Notes under the pieces: model-generated
The model's input: the letters and a program-made list of their open reading frames with translations, nothing else
What the model was told of the DNA's origin: nothing
Database searches by the model: none
In this document: positions 51,434-58,953 of the stretch, in pieces
How positions within the stretch are numbered: position 1 is the first letter of the stretch
Layout of the letters: each line of letters starts with the position of its first letter
Translations under genes and position numbers: made by a program
Assembly (NCBI RefSeq): GCF_000969835.1
Contig: NZ_KQ033912.1
Span: 2,813,373 to 2,877,372 of the forward strand
Direction of reading: 5' to 3'
Length of the DNA stretch: 64,000 bases
DNA from: Parabacteroides goldsteinii DSM 19448 = WAL 12034
Lineage (GTDB): Bacteria > Bacteroidota > Bacteroidia > Bacteroidales > Tannerellaceae

Positions 51434-53212
51434 ATGAAAAAGAAACATTTACGTATGTTTCGGCATATTCTTGCCGGAACTATGGTTCTAACAAGTATGG
51501 TGTCTGTTCAGGCACAGGTAACAAATCCCGAAACGTGGAGCAGTTTTGTAGAAAGTGGTGCGAATCCGTCGGTGGTGGATACGTTCCGCTGGCAGTTGTT
51601 CACATCATCGGAGCATGATAATTGGAGTTATACTCTAGGTGGTGGTGCTATCATTTCTAATGATCAGAAAACGTTGAAAATGCCCTTGTCTTCCTCTGTC
51701 ATTTTTGAGAAAAATTTATTGTCATGTTATAAGAATGTATATATAGTTGTGGGGATTACGGTTCATTCTTTAGTCCCTGGGGATACTTTATATGCCGTAT
51801 ATAGTAATACTTTAGGAGCAAAGCGAAAAGGTGTTTTATGTCCTGATCCCAAATATCCCAATCAGTCACATTTTTCCAGAAGGTTAGGATATGATGCTTA
51901 TTATTTAGCTCTGACTGCTTCAGATCCTGTCAATGGTTCTAAAAACGGGTATTTTCAAATTGATAGTGCGTATAGTTATGGCTCAATCCGCCAATATTCC
52001 CTTTTTTCCGGAAATGGCAACTGGAATGATTCCATTCGTTGGTCTCACCTTCCTCCCTTGCGTCATCGAAGTGCCCTGATTAGTGGTGAGGCAGAAATTA
52101 ATTCTACCGTGCAGTGTGAGCAGGCCCTGTTGGGTAACGGTGGTCTGCATATTTCAGAAAAGGGCCATTTCATCGTGGATAAGCTTGTTCTCTATAGCAC
52201 TGACAATCCACTGACAAACACTGACAGAGCACTGACAACTACTGACAATTCACTGACAGTGGCAGGTAAACTGGCGGTTAACAAGCAATTGGAAGTCCGT
52301 TATACATTTCCGGAAAAAGGTAAATGGTATTTCCTCTCTTTCCCCTTTGATGTCTATCTGAATGATATAGATAAACGTTTTCAGTTGAAAGATAAAACCT
52401 TTTCCGGTAAAGGTGATTTTCTGTACGTGCAAGTTTATGACGGGAAGAAGCGTGCCCAAAGCAATGACGCGACGGGTAACTGGACGGTGCTTTCCCCGGA
52501 GGAACTATCCGATGGTCTTGTCTTTGAAAAAGGAAAAGGTTATCTGGTCGCTTTGGATGCAGCTGCATCCGATAATACGTTGACCTTTTCAACCGCAGGG
52601 AACGATATTCCTGAAAGTTTTGGTAAAACGGCATCTGTTCCGGTCTATGCGGCATCTGCCGGAAATACGGACAAAGCGCATGAGGGTTGGTATCTTTGTG
52701 GAAATCCATTGCCTTCTCCTATCTCATTGTCGCAGATATCAGCAAATCCGGCGCTGGATGGAAATATTTATATATATGATGGAAATGCCTACGAGTCCTA
52801 TCCGATAGGCAGCGAGTATGTACTTCCTCCTTTCTCGGCTTTCTTTGTCAAAGCATCGGCAGATACGGAGATTGATTTGACGGCTGCTGCATTGTCAACA
52901 AATGCAGTTCGTCTGAAAACAGGTTATCCTTTCTCTGTAGCGGCTACAGAGCCGGAAGAAGTGGCTGTTCATAATTCTGTATTTTCGGGAACAGAGAAGA
53001 AATGCTATTTGAAAGGAAAGATACTTTATCTGTCAGATTTGCCGTCGACTGGAACTGTGCGGGTATCTGATTTTACCGGACGTGTGGTGTCTGTCCATTC
53101 GGTATTACCGGGTTCTTCAACCCTTCCGCTTTCTTTACCGGCAGGATTCTATATAATAAATGTGGAGGCAGGTCATTATCATGCCCAACACAAATGCGTT
53201 CTGACCCAATGA
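51434..53212 (+). CDS. Large secreted protein with T9SS-like C-terminal domain and a heptapeptide repeat
   Basis: The 592-residue exported protein has the signal peptide MKKKHLRMFRHILAGTMVLT up to VQAQ. The body is beta-rich and unrecognised. Near residues 256-276 it has three heptapeptide repeats of the form T-D-N/R-x-x-L-T. The last 70 residues (GTVRVSDFTGRVVSVHSVL, LPLSLPAGFYIINVEAG) resemble the type IX secretion sorting domain or a T9SS type A-like tail, ending in KCVLTQ. The number of repeats could vary by slippage. It is a single-gene transcription unit, function unknown. A comparable domain layout occurs in Bacteroidales surface proteins, but no enzyme motif was found. Confidence 0.7.
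   Translation: MKKKHLRMFRHILAGTMVLTSMVSVQAQVTNPETWSSFVESGANPSVVDTFRWQLFTSSEHDNWSYTLGGGAIISNDQKTLKMPLSSSVIFEKNLLSCYKNVYIVVGITVHSLVPGDTLYAVYSNTLGAKRKGVLCPDPKYPNQSHFSRRLGYDAYYLALTASDPVNGSKNGYFQIDSAYSYGSIRQYSLFSGNGNWNDSIRWSHLPPLRHRSALISGEAEINSTVQCEQALLGNGGLHISEKGHFIVDKLVLYSTDNPLTNTDRALTTTDNSLTVAGKLAVNKQLEVRYTFPEKGKWYFLSFPFDVYLNDIDKRFQLKDKTFSGKGDFLYVQVYDGKKRAQSNDATGNWTVLSPEELSDGLVFEKGKGYLVALDAAASDNTLTFSTAGNDIPESFGKTASVPVYAASAGNTDKAHEGWYLCGNPLPSPISLSQISANPALDGNIYIYDGNAYESYPIGSEYVLPPFSAFFVKASADTEIDLTAAALSTNAVRLKTGYPFSVAATEPEEVAVHNSVFSGTEKKCYLKGKILYLSDLPSTGTVRVSDFTGRVVSVHSVLPGSSTLPLSLPAGFYIINVEAGHYHAQHKCVLTQ
52199..52258 (+). repeat. Tandem ACTGACA repeats inside the secreted-protein gene
   Basis: Six ACTGACA heptamers start at 52199, 52210, 52220, 52231, 52241 and 52252. 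Spacing alternates 11 and 10 bp, so the unit is 21 bp repeated three times and encodes a 7-residue repeat. Confidence 0.85.
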
Positions 53213-53229
53213 AAGAATAAACTATCTTG

Positions 53230-53237
53230 TATCTTTG
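53230..53237 (+). promoter_or_regulatory. -7 box for the small membrane protein gene
   Basis: TATCTTTG matches TAnnTTTG, 26 bases before the ATG at 53264. Confidence 0.45.
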
Positions 53238-53263
53238 TCTGTTCAAAACAATAAAAAAGCCGT

Positions 53264-53485
53264 ATGAAGAAGATTAATATTACAACTGGCGTTCTGGTGA
53301 TCTATCTGATTGTGATGAGTGTATGGGGATGGCCCGGAAAACAGCCCGATCCGGACTGGGTACAGTATTTCTCGGTAATGGGAGTATCCCTCTTCGTCAT
53401 TCTCCTGCTGCGCTATCTGCAAGTTAAGCGGATGAAGATGCGGGATAAATGGAAAGAAGAGAATCGGCATTCAACAGAAAAATAG
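53264..53485 (+). CDS. Small two-helix membrane protein, unknown function
   Basis: The 73-residue protein has two predicted membrane segments (ITTGVLVIYLIVMSVWGW and YFSVMGVSLFVILLLRYLQV) and a basic cytoplasmic tail (KRMKMRDKWKEENRHSTEK). The WGWPGKQPDPDW loop is distinctive. Similar short proteins occur in Bacteroidales with no assigned role. It has its own -7 box. The repeat array B3 lies just downstream. Confidence 0.7.
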   Translation: MKKINITTGVLVIYLIVMSVWGWPGKQPDPDWVQYFSVMGVSLFVILLLRYLQVKRMKMRDKWKEENRHSTEK

Positions 53486-53494
53486 GATATATTT

Positions 53495-53548
53495 CGTTTA
53501 AAACGGGCGAAATCTTGTTTAAAACGGGTGTAGGATTCGTTTTAAACG
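53495..53548. repeat. Repeat array B3: three copies of the CGTTTAAAACG-type core
   Basis: CGTTTAAAACG (53495-53505), TGTTTAAAACG (53516-53526) and CGTTTTAAACG (53538-53548, inverted) lie 21 and 22 bp apart. The array is 78 bp upstream of the blaI-like promoter. Confidence 0.8.
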
Positions 53549-53625
53549 AGATTTATCGGATACATTGATTGGAACCGAAAGGAAATCGTTTGTATTAATC
53601 TTTAATACTTCTTAACTTGTTTCTA

Positions 53626-53656
53626 TTTGCAGATATACGATAATTTCGTAGATTTG
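53626..53656 (+). promoter_or_regulatory. Consensus Bacteroides promoter of the blaI-like operon
   Basis: TTTG at 53626-53629, a 19-base spacer, then TAGATTTG at 53649-53656. Both boxes are perfect matches to the Bacteroides housekeeping promoter, with transcription predicted near 53663, about 20 bases before the ATG. Confidence 0.8.
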
Positions 53657-53669
53657 CGATATAATCGTA
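53636..53669 (+). promoter_or_regulatory. Two tandem dyad operators for the BlaI-like repressor
   Basis: Site 1 is TACGA-TAATT-TCGTA (53636-53650), and site 2 is TGCGA-TATAA-TCGTA (53655-53669). The centres are 19 bp apart. Site 1 covers the spacer and start of the -7 box, and site 2 covers the transcript start, so a bound repressor would block RNA polymerase. BlaI/MecI/CopY repressors bind short TACA/TGTA-type dyads, so this variant is plausible for the adjacent gene. Confidence 0.75.
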
Positions 53670-53683
53670 AATAAATAGGGATC

Positions 53684-54046
53684 ATGGAAAAATTAACAAT
53701 GCAGGAAGAAGAAGTAATGCGCTTGATTTGGCAGATTGGGCCTTGTTTCGTTAAAGATATACTGGCTAAGTATGACGATCCGAGGCCGCCTTATACAACA
53801 CTTGCTTCTATTGTAAAAAATCTGGAACGTAAGAAGTACGTGAAGAACAAACGCTATGGAAATACGTATGAATACACTCCGCTGATCCCGGAGAGTGAAT
53901 ATAAACGTACCTTTATGAGCGGTGTTGTTCGTAACTACTTTGAAGATTCATACAAAGAAATGGTTTCTTTCTTTGCCAAAGATCAGAAGATTTCGGCAGA
54001 AGATTTGAAAGACATCATCGATTTGATAGAAAAAGGAAAAGAATAA
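53684..54046 (+). CDS. BlaI/MecI/CopY-family transcriptional repressor
   Basis: The 120-residue winged-helix repressor has family text LTMQEEEVMRLIWQIGPCFV, KDILAKYDDPRPPYTTLASI and VKNLERKKYVKNKRYGNTYE, with a C-terminal dimerisation helix (VSFFAKDQKISAEDLKDIID). In the known BlaI/BlaR1 systems the repressor is cleaved after the M56 sensor protease is triggered; here the M56 gene follows by 21 bases. Two dyad operators overlap the promoter upstream, so the operon is probably autoregulated. No beta-lactamase gene is present, so the target is not classical antibiotic resistance. Confidence 0.93.
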   Translation: MEKLTMQEEEVMRLIWQIGPCFVKDILAKYDDPRPPYTTLASIVKNLERKKYVKNKRYGNTYEYTPLIPESEYKRTFMSGVVRNYFEDSYKEMVSFFAKDQKISAEDLKDIIDLIEKGKE

Positions 54047-54067
54047 ACCTTTTAACACCTTATTACC

Positions 54068-56062
54068 ATGACACCGGAATTTGCCTACTTTCTGAAGGTG
54101 AATGTAGCCTTTGTACTCTTTTACGCCTTCTACCGTCTGCTCTTTTATAAGGACACATTCTTTAAGTTGCGCAGGGCTTCCCTCCTTGCTTTCTTTGGTT
54201 TGGCGTTGCTTTATCCATTGTTGAATATTCAGGAATGGGTGAAGGAGCAGGAGCCGATGACGGAGGTGATACAGATTTATTCGGCTATGCTGCCGGAGAT
54301 GACAGTAACCCCAGAGGTCGTTGTTAAAACAGACTGGAAAGGAATCCTGCTTTCGGCAAGTTCATATATGTACTGGGGTGTCATGGCTCTTTTATTTGTC
54401 CGTTTTTTTATTCAGTTAAGCAGTATCCTGCTGCTGGCTTACCGGAGTAGACGGACTGTTATACACGGCGTACCAGTCTACCGGCTGGATAAGCCTGCCG
54501 GACCTTTTTCATTCTTCAAAATGATCTTCATACATCCGGAAAGCCATTCGGAGAAAGAAATAGATGAGATACTTACACACGAATGTACCCATGTTTTCCA
54601 GTGGCATTCGGTAGATGTGATGATTTGCGAGCTGATTACCGTCATATGTTGGGTGAATCCCTTTGCGTGGCTTTTGAAACGCGAAGTGCGTCATAACCTG
54701 GAATACCTGGCAGACAATACCGTTATCCAATCCGGATACGACTGCAAGAGCTATCAGTACCATCTGTTAGGCCTTGCCCACCATTATCAGGCTGCAGCAA
54801 CATTATATAATAGTTTTAACGTATTACATCTAAAAAACAGAATCAGTATGATGAACAAAAAGAGATCCCACGGGATCGGAAGAACAAAATATCTGATATT
54901 CATCCCTCTAGCAGCATTTTTGATGCTGTTGAGCAACATTGAGGCGGTTGCCCGTATCACGGGAGAAATCGCAGCTGAAGCTGTTGCCGGAGTAAAGGAA
55001 GCGACTGAAATAAGTGTGCTTTCGGAGGATGATGTGAAAGTGTCAGGTCAGGTAATTGACGATTTTAACGGGCCGGTTATCGGCGCGAATGTGATTGTAA
55101 AGGGTACTAATGTAGGTACCATTACGGATACGGAAGGTTATTTTGTGCTGGAAACGACAAAGAATGCTGTTCTCCGCTTCTCTTTCCCGGGTATGAAGGC
55201 GAAAGAAGTCGCAGTGAAGGATGTGCAGGGTAAGTTGAAAGTACAGTTGTACTCGGATGGAAGTGCACAGGGATCGCAGTCTGCTCCTCCCCCTCCTCCT
55301 ATGTCACCTCAGATATCGACAGACCCCTCGGATCTGGTTTTCACAGTCGTGGAAGTGATGCCTGAATTTCCGGGCGGACAAGGTGCCTTACTGCAATTTT
55401 TGGCAAAGAGTATTAAATATCCGGTAATTGCTCAGCAAAATGGTATTCAGGGACGTGTAACCTGTTCGTTTGTGGTGGGTAAAGATGGGGTGATCCGGAA
55501 TATCGAGGTCATTCGCGGGGTTGATCCGTCGCTGGACCTGGAGGCTACCAGGGTAATATCCATGATGCCTAAATGGAAACCGGGTATGCAGAAAGGGAAA
55601 GAGGTCAGTGTGAAGTATACGGTGCCGGTGACTTTCCGTTTGCAAGGAAAAGAAGACAATAAACCGACACCTCTTCCTGCTGGAGAGGGCGATAATGAAA
55701 TCACTGTTGTGGGATATGGCGAACAGAAATCAGCCGATACTTCCGGCCAGGTATTTGCAATAGTGGAAAAGATGCCACAGTTCCCGGGCGGAGAAAAAGC
55801 GATCAATGAATTTATTTCAAAGACGTTGCAATATCCGGTCATTGCACAGGAAAATGGCATCCAGGGAAAGGTCGTTTGTTCGTTTATTATAAATCAGGAT
55901 GGTTCGGTCACAGATGCTGAAGTGATTAGTGGTGTTGATCCTTCTCTGGATAGGGAAGCGCTGCGTATCGTTAGTGCAATGCCTAAATGGACTCCCGGTA
56001 CGCAACGGGGAAAAGCGGTTCGTGTTAAATATACTATGCCTGTTACTTTCACATTGCAGTAA
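54068..56062 (+). CDS. M56/BlaR1-like membrane metalloprotease with carboxypeptidase-regulatory and two TonB C-terminal domains
   Basis: The 664-residue protein has N-terminal membrane helices (VAFVLFYAFYRLLFYKDTFF and others). The M56 zinc site follows (EILTHECTHVFQWHSVDV, H-E-C-T-H near residues 171-175), then further helices near residue 280. Outside the membrane come a carboxypeptidase-regulatory-like domain (VSGQVIDDFNGPVIGANVIV, about residues 323-400) and two TonB_C domains, at about residues 430-530 (MPEFPGGQGALLQFLAKSIK) and 570-664 (MPQFPGGEKAINEFISKTLQ). Between these is ITVVGYGEQKSADTSGQVF, very like the conserved start of SusC plugs. It probably senses an envelope signal and triggers cleavage of the BlaI-like repressor. 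Confidence 0.9.
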   Translation: MTPEFAYFLKVNVAFVLFYAFYRLLFYKDTFFKLRRASLLAFFGLALLYPLLNIQEWVKEQEPMTEVIQIYSAMLPEMTVTPEVVVKTDWKGILLSASSYMYWGVMALLFVRFFIQLSSILLLAYRSRRTVIHGVPVYRLDKPAGPFSFFKMIFIHPESHSEKEIDEILTHECTHVFQWHSVDVMICELITVICWVNPFAWLLKREVRHNLEYLADNTVIQSGYDCKSYQYHLLGLAHHYQAAATLYNSFNVLHLKNRISMMNKKRSHGIGRTKYLIFIPLAAFLMLLSNIEAVARITGEIAAEAVAGVKEATEISVLSEDDVKVSGQVIDDFNGPVIGANVIVKGTNVGTITDTEGYFVLETTKNAVLRFSFPGMKAKEVAVKDVQGKLKVQLYSDGSAQGSQSAPPPPPMSPQISTDPSDLVFTVVEVMPEFPGGQGALLQFLAKSIKYPVIAQQNGIQGRVTCSFVVGKDGVIRNIEVIRGVDPSLDLEATRVISMMPKWKPGMQKGKEVSVKYTVPVTFRLQGKEDNKPTPLPAGEGDNEITVVGYGEQKSADTSGQVFAIVEKMPQFPGGEKAINEFISKTLQYPVIAQENGIQGKVVCSFIINQDGSVTDAEVISGVDPSLDREALRIVSAMPKWTPGTQRGKAVRVKYTMPVTFTLQ

Positions 56063-56081
56063 TCACTAAAACATAGAGCAG

Positions 56082-57659
56082 ATGATGCACAAATATACTG
56101 TTTTGCTTCTTCTCAGTGTCCTGTCCCTTATGGGGCAGGCACAGAGTCTTTCATTTCAGGAACTACTCAATAAAAAGAAGTTCACAGAAGTGATCGCCCT
56201 GGCCGATAGTCTTACTCCGGCAGATTCTGCTGATTATGTTACTATGTCGGCTATCGGCCAGGCTTACGAAGGTGTATTGGAATATAATGAGGCTTACCGG
56301 TGTTATCAGCATTGTCTGCAAATGGATACGACGAATGTCGATGCCTTAAGTTCCGTTGCCCGGGTAGCTATGAACCTGGGAAAAGCTTCCGTAGCCCAGG
56401 ATTGTTTTCGGAAAGTACTCGAAAGCGACAGTACCGATTTCTATGCTAATTATCAATTAGCCCGCCTGTATTCCCAGATTGGCGATTATGAGAATGCCGT
56501 GTTGCAGTTCAATGTGTTGCGCGATCAGGATACGACAAAGGTAAATCCTGTTATTTACCGGAATATAGCTGATTGCTATATGAAAATGAATGCCATCCCG
56601 GCAGCTACGATCTGCTATTTTCAGGCTTATAATGTTAACCGTGAAAATGCCGGATTGGCCAGTGCTTTGGTGAATTGCCTGTACCGGATGGGAGGTCCGA
56701 ATATACAGGACGGATTATCCATTTGTGATACGGCGTTGTTTTATAATCCCGGAAATCATGCGTTGCGTCGCAGTAAGGCTATGGGATTTTATATGAATAA
56801 ACAGTATGCCCAGGCTGATACGTTATATGGAGAATTGTTTGCAGAAGGCGATACCTCTTTCCTTACATTAAAATATGGGGGTGCTTCGCGTTATCTGGCC
56901 GGACGTGCCATGGATGCGATCGATCTGCTGGAATGGGCGTATGGGAAAGATACGACGGATGTAGAAACGAACCTGTTGTTGGGTGCTGCTTTAGGTAAAA
57001 CATATGACCGTAAACGGGCCTTCCTGTTGTTCGATCAGGCAGAAAAGTTGATGCAGCCGAATGAGGCGTTGGTGAATATGTTGTTGACTTCCCGTTCAGA
57101 GACTTTGTTCAAAGATGGGCGTCAGCGTGAAGCTGAAGGGTTGCTTTATAAAGCCTGGCTTGCCAATAAGGACCGGCTGGACTTATTGTTCCGTATTGAA
57201 CGGGAGTATTCCAACTGGGGACCGGAGTATAAATCGGCAGATGATCTGGCCAGGGCTTTGTTTGCCAAGGTTACATTCCTGAGAGAATATTTTCTGACCG
57301 GAAAGAAAATGCAGGGATTCCAGCGGTATCGTTCTATACTGCAATATCTGTATGAAGATGCTTTCTTTACGAATAAGACAGAACTGGTGATGATTGCCCC
57401 GGACAATAAGAAAAGTAAGATATCGGCTGAAGACTTAAAGTCTATAATAGACCGGTTGCCGGATATCTCGCAACTTCCGGAGGTAGAAAGAAAATATTAT
57501 CAACAGATGGAAGAAGTGTTCAAAAAAAGGAAAGAAAACGGAGTCGGCAGTACAAAATCGGAGCCTCTTGACGAGAACTCGGAAGCGTTTAAAGCAGGAA
57601 TGAAGGCTGCTCAAAAGTATCTTGACAGTCAAAAGAAAGAAGAGCAAAAGTCGGAATAA
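56082..57659 (+). CDS. Secreted TPR-repeat protein (paralog 1)
   Basis: The 525-residue exported protein has the signal peptide MMHKYTVLLLLSVLSLMGQA. It consists of repeated TPR helices, with units such as SAIGQAYEGVLEYNEAYRCY, VALSS-type text ALSSVARVAMNLGKASVAQD and YANYQLARLYSQIGDYENAV. The last 60 residues are charged and low complexity (NKKSKISAEDLKSIIDRLPD, KSEPLDENSEAFKAGMKA). It is a close paralog of the protein at 58954-60468 (shared SFQELLNKKKFTEVIALADS versus SLQELVNRKQFPEVLARADS). It starts 19 bases after the M56 gene and is likely an extracytoplasmic scaffold of the same operon. Confidence 0.85.
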   Translation: MMHKYTVLLLLSVLSLMGQAQSLSFQELLNKKKFTEVIALADSLTPADSADYVTMSAIGQAYEGVLEYNEAYRCYQHCLQMDTTNVDALSSVARVAMNLGKASVAQDCFRKVLESDSTDFYANYQLARLYSQIGDYENAVLQFNVLRDQDTTKVNPVIYRNIADCYMKMNAIPAATICYFQAYNVNRENAGLASALVNCLYRMGGPNIQDGLSICDTALFYNPGNHALRRSKAMGFYMNKQYAQADTLYGELFAEGDTSFLTLKYGGASRYLAGRAMDAIDLLEWAYGKDTTDVETNLLLGAALGKTYDRKRAFLLFDQAEKLMQPNEALVNMLLTSRSETLFKDGRQREAEGLLYKAWLANKDRLDLLFRIEREYSNWGPEYKSADDLARALFAKVTFLREYFLTGKKMQGFQRYRSILQYLYEDAFFTNKTELVMIAPDNKKSKISAEDLKSIIDRLPDISQLPEVERKYYQQMEEVFKKRKENGVGSTKSEPLDENSEAFKAGMKAAQKYLDSQKKEEQKSE

Positions 57660-57729
57660 CTAAATAAGTACGGATAGACTAATTATATCTATTCCGTTAT
57701 ACAGGTAATAACTTTAAAATAATCCGATT

Positions 57730-58926
57730 ATGAATAAATGGAGTATCTATAATTTAGTCATAACCTGTATGTTATTGGGCGCATGCGGAGGAAAGCAGTC
57801 GACTGAAAAGACTGTTGTTTTAGAGGAAGAACAACATGGAACCGAATTTCCGATAACTGTCCCTTTTGAGATGGGGATAGAGAATGAGCGTGAAGTTTCT
57901 CTAAGCCAGATAGCAGAAAAAGTCGAGTATATTCCGCTTGAAACAAAAGCTGATTGTTTGTTATCCAATTATAGAGGGTATATTCAATATATAGCCGGTA
58001 ATTATATTATTCCATGTAGCCGGGGCGTTTATATGTTTGATGGTAAGGGTAAATTTGTCCGTCGAATCGGTCGTCAAGGACAAGGTCCCGGTGAATATAG
58101 CCTTGTCTTATCTTTAGATGTTGACCGCGAGAATGAACTGATTTATTTGTTGGATAATAGAAAAGTGAACGTATACTCATTAACCGGTGATTACTTAAAG
58201 AGTATACCTCTACCCGAAGTGAGATATGCAGCGATATTGAATGACAGTATTTTGGCTTCATTCATCTATAATAGTTCCGGACAAATGAAGGACCGCATTC
58301 TCTTGTTCAATCAAGCCGGCGATAAGGTAAAAGTTTTTCCCCGACATGATCTGTTTACAATAGAAAAAGGGGTCACATATATGATGATGGGAAGTAATGA
58401 CCGCTATCTGTTTCATTATGATAATCATTTATGTTTTAAAGATTATTATTGTGATACCTTATATACTGTTACGGAGAATGAATTACAGCCCAGATACGTT
58501 ATTCAGTTGGGCAAATATGCCATGCCGCTGGAAGCCCGGTGGGAAAATCAAAGAGGCGATCAAAATAAATTTACAAAGATAGCCTCTTCTTATCTTCGCG
58601 TCAATGTGATGGAAACGGACTCTTTCCTTTTTATGCCTTATAGCCATTGGGCAGGAGAAAAAAGTCGTTTGGAAGAAATACTTATATATGAGAAGAATAC
58701 TCAGGCTTGCTTTAAAGTCGCCGGCAATATAATCAAGAATGATCTGGAAGGGAAATTACCTTTTATACCTTATACTTCAATAGGTGATAATTTGTTGTTA
58801 AGTATATGGACTCCTTCGGATATATTAGAACAGGCTGATAAAGATTCCTCTATTCTGGAACATCCGCAGTTGAAAGGATTGAAAGAAGATGACAACCCGG
58901 TCCTGATGGTCGTTCATTTTAAGTAG
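57730..58926 (+). CDS. 6-bladed beta-propeller lipoprotein (paralog 1)
   Basis: The 398-residue lipoprotein has a lipobox LLGAC. The fold is recognisable as the Bacteroidetes 6-bladed propeller family: VSLSQIAEKVEYIPLETKAD at the start, then GKFVRRIGRQGQGPGEYSLV and repeated YLLDNRKVNVYSLTGDYLKS-type blades. The C-terminal LKGLKEDDNPVLMVVHFK is shared with its paralogs at 60520 and 61713. The ligand is unknown. A 70-base gap separates it from the preceding TPR gene, long enough for a weak internal hairpin (57671-57698). Confidence 0.85.
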   Translation: MNKWSIYNLVITCMLLGACGGKQSTEKTVVLEEEQHGTEFPITVPFEMGIENEREVSLSQIAEKVEYIPLETKADCLLSNYRGYIQYIAGNYIIPCSRGVYMFDGKGKFVRRIGRQGQGPGEYSLVLSLDVDRENELIYLLDNRKVNVYSLTGDYLKSIPLPEVRYAAILNDSILASFIYNSSGQMKDRILLFNQAGDKVKVFPRHDLFTIEKGVTYMMMGSNDRYLFHYDNHLCFKDYYCDTLYTVTENELQPRYVIQLGKYAMPLEARWENQRGDQNKFTKIASSYLRVNVMETDSFLFMPYSHWAGEKSRLEEILIYEKNTQACFKVAGNIIKNDLEGKLPFIPYTSIGDNLLLSIWTPSDILEQADKDSSILEHPQLKGLKEDDNPVLMVVHFK

Positions 58927-58953
58927 AGCTAAATAGGAAAATTAAAAGAGTTT

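Noticed and set aside
53684..56062. Beta-lactam resistance locus
   Set aside because: BlaI and BlaR1-like proteins are present, but no beta-lactamase or PBP2a gene follows, and the M56 protein lacks a penicillin-binding sensor domain.
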